Source: Cylicocyclus nassatus | Taxonomy: Eukaryota; Nematoda; Chromadorea; Rhabditida; Strongylidae | Reading direction: 5' to 3' | DNA length: 64,000 nucleotides | Assembly: GCA_958299035.1 (NCBI GenBank) | Contig: CATQJL010000001.1 | Coordinates: forward strand, 80,931,594 to 80,995,593 | Part shown: piece by piece, positions 56,038-64,000 of the stretch | Layout of the letters: each line of letters opens with the position of its first letter | Numbering within the stretch: the first letter of the stretch is position 1 | Notes under the pieces: model-generated | Told to the model about the DNA's origin: nothing | The model's input: only the letters and a program-made list of their open reading frames with translations | The model's database searches: none | Made by a program: the position numbers and the translations under genes

Positions 56038-56250
56038 TCCAACGGACTCTTTGGATGCGCGTGCAAGGACTTAGATAACAACGGACGACAACCACGTGGA
56101 CTGCTGTTTTGCTATTTCGAAACCACGCCACTCATCAATGCCACTCATCCACTCATTGGAAAGAATTATACCTCAAACAATGGAACTGAAAACTTATACC
56201 ATGAAGGACTAAACAGGACAGTATTCGGGAACAAAACATTGAGTCTTTAG
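56038..56250 (+). CDS. C-terminal exon, FGC family member 3 (paralogue B)
   Basis: A strong acceptor (TTTTATCTATTTTTCAG) opens a 70-codon frame reading SNGLFGCACKDLDNNGRQ, then PRGLLFCYFETTPLIN, to a TAG at 56248-56250. F-G-C-A-C-x-D and G-L-L-F-C-x-F-E are shared with 45775-45950. Five N-glycosylation sequons (NAT, NYT, NGT, NRT, NKT) lie in the C-terminal half, which fits a secreted or surface protein. Upstream exons are not certain; a hydrophobic frame at 54873-55148 is one candidate. The intron before this exon hosts a Helitron-like insertion. Confidence 0.6.
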   Translation, partial: SNGLFGCACKDLDNNGRQPRGLLFCYFETTPLINATHPLIGKNYTSNNGTENLYHEGLNRTVFGNKTLSL

Positions 56251-58126
56251 CATGCTTCACTGTTTAGTCTCTTGTACAAAGCTAAAAAAGCCGAATAGTG
56301 CCAAGTTACGTTCTCTGTTAGCATTATTCAAGCAAGCATAACCGCAGGGAACTTCAGATAATCTAAAAATCTACATAACTGCTTTACTGACGGCTGCGCT
56401 AATTTGCTCTCGTTGTGAAAGCCGTAGATTCTAACAGTGCACTCAAGTTAATAAAGTTTAATTATGTTTCAAACTCGAACTTCATCTTCAACTTGCTCTA
56501 TGGCACCGTCACCCAAGTTGAGGGGTGGGTTTGATCCTATATAAAATCGATCGCCTAAGCATCGCAAAGTTATTTTCTTTACTAGTTCTGCTTTGATGAA
56601 ATTTTCATCAAAACGATCAAATTCTACCAGGCCTATATTAAAAACAAACGCATAAACACAAATTAAACTTCGGGAGTTGAATCTTCCGAAAGAAGTTTGT
56701 GCCTCAACACCTAGTACAAAGCAAACAATCAGTCACACTTCGATATAGAAAATCTCGTTTTTGCTCAGCATGAGGTGCGTTTACAAACATAAATTATGTT
56801 AATTTCACCCCAATATTCACACCGAAACGGAAATGAAAGCATCTTAGAAAGAGTGAAAAGCTGCATGGAATGACATCCAAAGTGCTCGCTGGTTGCTTTT
56901 GTTTTTGTAGGAGATCTGGGATGACCAAATATGAAAATGACAGCATCGAAAAACTTGACCTGTTGAAGGCTAGCAATGAAAACATACATTTCTATATTAG
57001 GTACAGGTACATTTCTGAGATCCTTGATTAAACTGTGGTGAAAAATAAGAGCGTTTTGGCAAGTGAAAGAAATTACATAAAATGCGCCTCAGAGCTCTCA
57101 AGGATCTTTGTTTTGATTACGCTCAGTACTATCGGAGTGACCTGATAGATCCACCAAGACTTTCACATCCAAGAGCTCTAGAAACTCTTGCAAAATTTGA
57201 TGGATAGTTCATTGAGCTTCCCAGGCTTTTTGAAGGGCAAGCTATAAGACCAAACAAAAAGAGTATTTTTTCGTGAAAAGCTTGCACGACAATTACAAAT
57301 ATACCCGTATTTGGGCTATGACTGAAGATGCCCGAATGTAGTTTGCCTATCTCTCAGGTTTGATAGTAAAAAACATTTTACGACGAACGCCTTACTGGCC
57401 AGTAGATCTGTGTTGCGTACTGTTGGAGCTTGACCTTGCGAGAGGCTAAGAGAATGTGTAAGTACCAAATATTTCTAAGTAATACCAAAATTTAATAGGA
57501 TCTACAAGTTTTTATCATAATGTGATGCAAATGTCGCCCTATCCATTTTCTGACTGTTGACTGCGAGTGAACGCTAATTGGAAATAAATTTCTCTGATAT
57601 TTTTTGCAAATGCTGTGACGTTTCAAGCACACTCATAACAGACTTTATGAAGCGTAACATTACGCAAAAAGTGTTCCAAAAATATGACAAGCATTTCTAT
57701 TATTAGCATTATATTTGCTTGAACAAGTTCGCATATCTTTAGATGGCATACTGTATTGCTGACAGAAGAAAAAAACGGGTCGCTTTTTCTTTAACCGGAA
57801 AATACGATGGAAATATTGGCAAGATAGCGTCCTGCAAATTAGTTGCCGTTCCAAAAATTTTGCAGATTCAGTAAAACTCTTTGGTGAGTTTTTTTTTGAA
57901 CTCGCTCTAATTGTAACTGATACTGTACGGATGTGCAACGCGATTAATTGAAAAAAGTAGTCACGCTTAATAGTAACTGGGGATAGTGTTCTTAAGGAAT
58001 ATCTAAGTCTTACAAAATAGATTTTACGATAAAGTGACATACTTGAGTACAGAGTAAACGACCAGCATTCATCTGCTAATAGGGATTCTTACTTAATCGC
58101 GAAAATACTGATTTTGACTGACGCAG
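56251..58126. other. No gene recognised
   Basis: Short frames only. The minus frame at 57660-58040 (126 codons) has no motif and a biased, lysine/serine-rich composition. Confidence 0.35.
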
Positions 58127-58287
58127 TTCTACTGTCAGAGTTCAGCGCAAGATGGCTTCAACAACTTTCAAAAAAAGAAAACTTGCAAACACTTAAGATG
58201 ATGAACGGATGGAAAAACACTTCGTCCGCCGCGCATTACCGCGCGCTTGAAGCAGCATTGCTACCAGCATTCGCAAAGTTCGGGGAG
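58127..58287 (+). CDS. Candidate internal or terminal exon, unrecognised
   Basis: Between a GACTGACGCAG acceptor and a GAG|GTAACT donor lies an open frame reading LLSEFSARWLQQLSKKENLQ, then LKMMNGWKNTSSAAHYRALE and AALLPAFAKFGE. It is helix-rich and protein-like. If the donor is ignored, the frame reaches a stop at 58303-58305. No neighbouring exon was found. Confidence 0.4.
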
Positions 58288-58305
58288 GTAACTGAGCGGA
58301 GTTGA

Positions 58306-61064
58306 GGGAGTTTGTAGCTATTTAAAATCCTATAAATAAGCATGGGCTGTAAATTGAACTTGTGTAGGAAGTATGACAAAATTTTACGAAGAGGCTTCGT
58401 TCTTTCTGGGCCACCTCGTGTGGCTCTTCGAATAATTCAAAAGCCACCTACCTCCAATGAAAGTTTGCCACGCCTTCAGTTTACAGTTTTTCTTAATTTT
58501 TCATGAATTAGAACTACTTGTGCCTCCACATACCAACTGGTGCCTAATCAAATCCTGTCTGCTGTAAGAAGCCTTTTTATTTAAGGCAGATTTTCAATTA
58601 CCCGGTCTTGCACGGAGAGCATATTGGGGCGGGGGATCGCTAAGCTAATGAAGAGTCTCGTCGCCTGACGGCGAGGAAACAAACTGAGTAGGAGTGGCTA
58701 TGGTGATGAAGAAACTTAAGAATATGTATTTGACTCATGTGACAGTGTCGATAGGAATCGATTTTTGTAACGGAAAGAGCTGCAAAAGCTTTTCGAGTTC
58801 AAAGGCGTGATTGGCAGCTCTTCGAAGTTTTTTCACTTGGTTAGTTCCGTATAAAAATTCAGTTTCAGGTTTTCAATAATCTAGCAAGTAGAAAATTGAA
58901 ACGTCGGCATGATCCTAACATCTCTGTCTTTTTGAGTGCGCTTGGAATTGTTTAATTTTCTGTTTACGACAACAAATCAATACTGCAACGCCGAAAACGA
59001 CATTAAATGTTCGAGCCAGTACAACTTTCCTGCTCCGACGTCGAATGTACTCGTTTCAAGAATAAGTCGGTAGTTTTGAAATATTGCAGCTTCTTGCTTT
59101 TTTGACGGTGCTTCGTTGTCATATTGTTGAAACAACGATACATAGACTTTTCACTTCTTCTCTCCGGTTTTCTACCGAAAAAATTCAGAAAAAGATGCTG
59201 GAGAATCTCTCGCGTTTTGATTTCAAACTTAATCGATTGAAATCCGAAATGTCTCAAGACTTCCGAAAAGTTTTGTCCTTTTTTCAATGCTGAAGATAAG
59301 ACTTCGTGCTGGTCAACCTTTCTATCAGTTGATGTGAGATTAAATGCATGTGGGGAGATATCACCGCAATGAGCTAACAGTCTTCTTTTCCCTCTCCCCC
59401 CCTCCCTCAAACGGAAGCAGCACCTTATAAAACTATGATTCAAAAAACAAAAAACGCTCTAGAAGAGGTGTCCGTTGGTCTCACATTACAACGAGCCATG
59501 AATGCATACTTTCTCTGCTCGAGACCATATGCAGCCGCGGTCTTACACTATCAAATCCAATACTGTTTCTCTCACATCAACCAGTTTCGCCGGCGGTTGT
59601 TATAAAATGTGGAAAAACAATTTGTTTACCAGTGCTTCATGCACTTACAAAAAACTGCGACAGTAATCTCCATAAGAAAGCTCATAAGGGGGAGTCGTAG
59701 TCTCCTTTTCCTGATCGCTTCTAAATCGAATCTAGTTTAAATCTGGTCTTGACACTGCTATGACGTTTCCCATACCTTGCATGGGCGCTTTATTTGTAGA
59801 GCTGTGACTTGGTTCAGAGTAAATATTTTCTGACACAGCTTTGTACTTCTTAACAGTCATTGTCAATCAGACGTCTTTCAGTTGATGGTGAAAATGTTAT
59901 AGGTCCAGATGTAAAAGACCAAAGATGAAAAAGTTTCAAGTTTTGGTCTCTCTTCGCTACAAAAGGTCAATATGATGGATTTTGTGAAAAATCGTGCTCT
60001 GAGTTTCACAGTCACATATTAACAGGTGCACTGAGCTCCAAGAAGATTGCGTTAAAAGCACCGTCCACGCAGATTTTCGACTTCCACGTTTTTGTCGTTT
60101 CAGGGCCCTTCTCATGTCCCTGATTCCGAATATGAAGTCAAGAATGCTCTAAAACCCCGACATTTCCCGTTCCGGAGAACCCACAGGCCGGCCTTCTGGA
60201 ACGGCGATTGGATGGGCGCGCACAAATGGGGGGGGGGGCATGGATGGGGAGGGGCGGGCATGGATGGGGTCCTCGTGTATCTTCGCTATTCCAAAGCGAT
60301 TTTCTCGCTTCCGAAACGGCTTCTCGCTTCCGCTTCCGAAGTTTAGAGTAACTTGGAACTCCCTGAAAAACGCGAAGATTACACAGGAATTTTTCTAGCG
60401 TCAACCAATATGTATCAAAAAACTTGATAATATATGACTAGCGTTGGCAGAAGCTAAACGGAATGCTTTAATTACAAGCAAACAGACTTCGGAGCGCATT
60501 TACTTTAAAAGCATTTCGAGAATTTTAAGAGAGGTAAAGCTTTTCTTTTTAAAATGCACTTGGCTCAATATGTAGTAGATATCTCAGACTTTTTAAAGTT
60601 TTTTACTGCAACTTTACCAAAAAAATTGATATTAAAGATTTCAACTTTAAGTGAAAAATGAGCTTCGTTTGAAATATTGGTATTATTATAAACCGCTAAA
60701 AATTCGCGTTCGGCGCAAAATAGTTTTCGAATTATCACCAATCTTCATTCCTATGTCGCGTATACCGTTTTGGTTATGTTTTTATCATAAAAACCAACGG
60801 TTCTTTGGGGTTCTTTCAAAACTTCTCGAACCTTTCAAAATATGAGGTATTTCAATTATGAACCGAAATTACAAATTTTAAAGCTTCTACATAGATATGC
60901 TATAAAAATAGTTTAGAAATCAGCTGCTCGAAAGAATAAAAGCGGTGATTTTTTTGAGCATTTCCCTACTCCTATCTTATATGATCAAGTGATAGGGCTC
61001 GGAAAACAGCACTTTGGACCATGTCATATGGTGAATATAGTCAACACCAATCTAGTATGAAGAA
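58306..61064. other. Gene-poor stretch
   Basis: 59110-59240 is the diverged partner of 18780-18905. A G-rich block with two GGGCATGGATGGGG units lies at 60226-60270. No gene is recognised; the 146-codon minus frame at 59003-59443 overlaps the repeat and is not called. Confidence 0.35.
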
Positions 61065-61390
61065 ACTAAAGTGGGCGGGGATTCCCAAGACGGGGTAGAA
61101 GCGGATGGTACTAATCAAACTTCCGACAACTAAGGTTTTCGGCATGCCCGTAAATAAACTTCGAGTGGTGCCATCCGTCGTCATTCATCAATGAGTCCAC
61201 CATAATTTGGGACCATATAGATGCCTTCAGCTAAAAAACCCACGACAAGCTTGACGGTTTGCAATAAATGGTGGCAATTATTTGAGGTGTATAAAAGTTG
61301 TTGAACTTGAGGTATTGCAATCGCTTTCTTTCCTCTCCCCCACCTCTCTACCTGTTCCTTGATCAAGGCCCCTGGTAAAGCTAATCCAGT
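61065..61390 (-). repeat. Diverged repeat shared with 12990-13310
   Basis: Reverse complement of the copy at 12990-13310. In this copy a minus frame (61181-61417) remains open to a stop shared in position with the other copy, with LVVGFLAEGIYMVPNYGGL at its end. Coding status is unresolved. Confidence 0.55.
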
Positions 61391-61740
61391 CCAGGTGAAC
61401 TGAACTGAGGCCTTCATCCGAGATTCGGTAGGATAGACTGACTATCACATCTTCCCATGCCGTAAAAATGCAAAATGAAATTTCAGCTGCCCGTCCGTCT
61501 ATCTGGCGAGCATAGTTGCGATAGGGGGAGTGATGGATCTTACCCCCCTTCACTTTGAGGCCAAACTCCGGATGACTCCCTTCACTATGGCTGAGATTGG
61601 TATTGTACTCTGAGATTTGAATAAAAATCGTTATCAAAAGGTTTTGCAGACTAAGTACCTCAAACAACAAGCACGCTCATAAATTTACAAAAGAAACGGT
61701 ATTTATGTTTATTCATATTATTTATTTACAAAAAAAGCAT

Positions 61741-62019
61741 CTACAGAAGCACAAACTCTTTCCGAGCACTCATAAATACGTCCCTGAGCGTTACAGTTTC
61801 ATAAGAATTAATCAACCTTATTTTAGTAATATAATCAACACTTCTTTGTTCAAAGCTACAAGTCTTTTGGGTGTATTGCGACGGTAAGTGAGGACACAAA
61901 ATCAGTTGGTTTTTGAAGTACGTAAAATCCCTCATATCTCGCGATATAGAAGACATAGAAAAAAGACGACGGACTACGTCGATTTGCCATGATCTCAGCT
62001 TTCGAATGGTATACAGCAT
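61741..62019 (-). CDS. Candidate small protein or exon, unrecognised
   Basis: A 92-codon minus frame starts at an ATG and reads MLYTIRKLRSWQIDVVRRLF, then SMSSISRDMRDFTYFKNQL. The composition is protein-like. No signal peptide, domain or paralogue is recognised, and the plus strand is also open in part, so confidence is low. Confidence 0.25.
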   Translation of the reverse strand: MLYTIRKLRSWQIDVVRRLFSMSSISRDMRDFTYFKNQLILCPHLPSQYTQKTCSFEQRSVDYITKIRLINSYETVTLRDVFMSARKEFVLL

Positions 62020-62505
62020 GTTGGACTTCTTTGCTTCCCGGCTCTAAAAAGCACTTGCTCCGGTGACCGATAAAAGCTAATACATTGGTGGAGCTGGGTG
62101 GAGCAAGCTAATAGTAAAAAATGTGCTGTGAATTGACATCGTTATCAGCACCAACGGGAACGTGAGCGAACGCGTCTATTTAAGCGTGCTTATCGTCTTT
62201 ATATGTTTATGCTTTTTAGTAAGAAAAGCGTTTTGATTGAGAGTTGTGCCATCATTATCAGCACATGCTCAAAAAACTATGGGAAATTGCTGAATTTCCA
62301 CACATTCACACAAAAATCCGTCCATTTTTGGAATCTGTACTCTGTAAACCTAGTGCTGAAGAAGGTCACTTTCGTGAAAACGCTCTAGACTCACCTTACC
62401 TAATTGTAGAGAATGGTTGGTTTCAATGAATCAAAAACTTTAAGGCATTCAGAAGAACAACATGTTATTAAAATATCCTTCAGTGTTTTGGAAAGATTGG
62501 CAGTT

Positions 62506-62787
62506 TGAAGAAGAAACGGAGGCAGAATACTTTACAAAATCGCAGATGACTCGCATGAGTTCCAGTTCAACAGCGAGGCAGAAGGAGAATCTCACGCCGA
62601 CGAAAATGTTGTCGGCATTGATACAGAGTTGACAATTGAGCGAAACTTTCTATTTCGTACATCAGAAATCCAAGCAGATTGCCTAGTTTCGATGAGGAAA
62701 TGTCCAAGAAGTCCATTGCTGATCTTCAGGTTGCTAAAGATTTCAAGGCTGCTAAATTCACGAACATGGATATGAACAAAAGGAAAG
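62506..62787 (+). CDS. Coding-like exon pair, acidic unrecognised protein
   Basis: A frame from 62506 reads ILYKIADDSHEFQFNSEAE, then DENVVGIDTELTIERNFLF and TSEIQADCL. At about 62687 the protein-like reading moves by one base to FDEEMSKKSIADLQVAKDF, then KAAKFTNMDMNKRKG, ending at an AAAG|GTTAGT donor. An acceptor-like GCCTAG sits exactly at the switch, but no donor is seen, so this is either a frameshifted pseudogene or an unusual splice. No known domain. Confidence 0.35.
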
Positions 62788-63169
62788 GTTAGTACAAAGC
62801 ATAGCTACTGCTCTTAGATCCCGACTGGAGTACGAACTTAAGGGGAACGGTCGGGAGGTACGATCGGCGCGAATTTTTCGCGAAGCGACGTTGCAACGTA
62901 CTTTAGCCAATACAACAGCAGCGCACCTGGTGTGATCTTACTTATGGCATCCAGTTAGGTATCTATCCCCAACCTCACCCCCCGGTTTTTGCCGCCGGGA
63001 GTCTTCAACAGTGGGGAGTTTTGTGGGTTTCAGGTTTGAACGCGGCGTGTGCGGCAATGCGGCCACCGCGCGCGGCGTACCTCCTGACGTGCAGCCACGA
63101 ACTTAACTCTGTGCCTTATGCTGCTGGAAGTATCTTGCCTTGTGACATTATGACCTATGATATTGAAAA

Positions 63170-63552
63170 AAAACCAACGCGCCGCATAGTATCTACTTTT
63201 TCGGCTATTCCGCAGATGCTGTTGAAAAAGAAGTTGAGCAGCTTTCTCGTCAACTAACAACACGTATGCCAGAGGAGGTGTAGCCAGAGTTTGACAAGGC
63301 CCAAAAAATATGCTCTATTTCCTTCCCGTGTTGCGAAAGCTATGCGATCTGGCTCTTTCCCCATTACATCCTGCAAAAATATATGGACTTACTAGAAAAG
63401 CTAGTTCCCATTCCGACTAGCACGGCAGAGGTGGAGAGGGGATTTTCTATCTACTCTGTTATCAGAACGCAACGCGAAACTCGTACAACGTGGAACATCT
63501 AAGCAATTACTTGAGATTTGTCAACCTTCTACTAAACATATTGTTATCTAAA
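63170..63552 (+). pseudogene. hAT transposase C-terminal (dimerisation) fragment
   Basis: VPIPTSTAEVERGFSIYSV at about 63407-63465 matches the conserved S/T-x-A-x-x-E-R-x-F-S block of hAT transposases. After a frameshift near 63475, NSYNVEHLSNYLRFVNLLL matches the following N-x-x-x-x-x-x-L-x-x-L-L-R/F helix. Upstream, VEKEVEQLSRQLTTRMPEE near 63215-63270 may be part of the same protein. The catalytic core and ends are not visible. The hAT MITEs elsewhere in the window have ends of the same superfamily, but pairing is unproven. Confidence 0.7.
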
Positions 63553-63572
63553 AACTTATTTAAACGATTGCT

Positions 63573-63848
63573 ATGAGTGGTACAGACAGGCTGTCATCGT
63601 ATGACTTTTTAAAATATCCTAAAAGATGTTATAAAGAAACTGGTCACCTACCTGCTGACTTCCTGGTGCTACCAGAGGGCCAAGAAAAAACACAAAAGCG
63701 CTTAGAAGAAAAAGAACGTTTCAAATACATTTTCGACTCAGAACGCTTTTTGACGCAATTCCACTTCTACTCCGATGATCTGTTAAAGGAAGAAGTAGAT
63801 CTTTCAGGCAGCGAACTTGTTGTCTCGCGATTTTTGTTAATGCAGTAA
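63573..63848 (+). CDS. 91-codon open frame, unrecognised
   Basis: It starts at an ATG (MSGTDRLSSYDFLKYPKRCY) and ends at a stop, with a charged middle (EGQEKTQKRLEEKERFKYIF) and VSRFLLMQ at the end. It lies 20 bp after the hAT fragment. It could be a small gene, a first exon, or part of the transposon. No signal peptide or domain is recognised. Confidence 0.35.
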   Translation: MSGTDRLSSYDFLKYPKRCYKETGHLPADFLVLPEGQEKTQKRLEEKERFKYIFDSERFLTQFHFYSDDLLKEEVDLSGSELVVSRFLLMQ

Positions 63849-64000
63849 AATGAGAGCACAGATCTTCATAAAGTCAATTTTTCTGATTTATTATTTTTTT
63901 TTTTAATTCTAAAAAATTTTTTTTCAATTTCTACCTAAATAAGGTGCAAATTAGAGCTCTTCATACCACGCTTTTTTACATTTTCTCTCTTTCCCTCCCC

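Larger units (their letters stand above)
54873..56480 (+). repeat. Duplicated gene-containing segment, copy B
   Basis: Partner of 44150-46120 (see there). The open frame at 54873-55148 (RICALFLKISYFSACKHIY) might hold an N-terminal hydrophobic exon, but copy A does not keep it open. A Helitron-like element sits inside this copy at 55690-55950. Confidence 0.5.

Overview
The window is eukaryotic, repeat-dominated and AT-rich. The density of animal-type transposons, and exon-like stretches separated by introns of about 39-57 nt with T-rich TTTTCAG-style acceptors, suggest a small-bodied invertebrate animal. A nematode or another ecdysozoan fits best, but no gene here settles the lineage. There is no bacterial operon, CRISPR array or rRNA. 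Most long open frames are shadows inside repeats.

Layout. 1-5.2 kb: diverged non-coding DNA with a 41-bp tandem duplication, one half of an inverted dispersed repeat pair and a TA-flanked fold-back element. 5.2-12.1 kb: a Helitron-like TC...CTAG element, a degraded non-LTR retrotransposon on the minus strand, a mariner-ended fold-back, a mariner MITE and an intact hAT MITE with a perfect 8-bp target duplication. 12.1-28 kb: sparse, with diverged repeat pairs, one candidate secreted-protein gene at 16.9-17.4 kb and several MITEs. 28.2-36.2 kb: a nested transposon pile-up. A plus-strand non-LTR element is broken by two TIR insertions and joined to a Helitron helicase fragment, and the helicase is followed directly by three intron-separated exons of methionyl-tRNA synthetase. 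36.2-42.4 kb: Helitron-like copies plus a 4.8-kb imperfect palindrome whose right arm carries a dead mariner with its TA duplication. 43-48 kb: exon-like blocks of an unrecognised multi-exon gene embedded in a duplicated segment. 48.6-50.2 kb: a minus-strand Penelope-like element with reverse transcriptase and a C-terminal GIY-YIG-type domain. 51-58 kb: a hAT MITE and candidate small secreted proteins sharing an F-G-C ... C-x-F-E pattern. 58-64 kb: diverged repeats, coding-like exon fragments and a hAT transposase C-terminus.

Few genes can be shown to work together. The clearest stories are mobile-element ones: nested insertions with readable target duplications, one gene-fragment/Helitron chimera, and a giant fold-back. 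The most gene-like host signal is three related C-terminal exons at 45.8, 53.5 and 56.1 kb, at least one behind a clear signal peptide. They may be a local family of small secreted proteins. All functional statements rest on motif recognition by eye.
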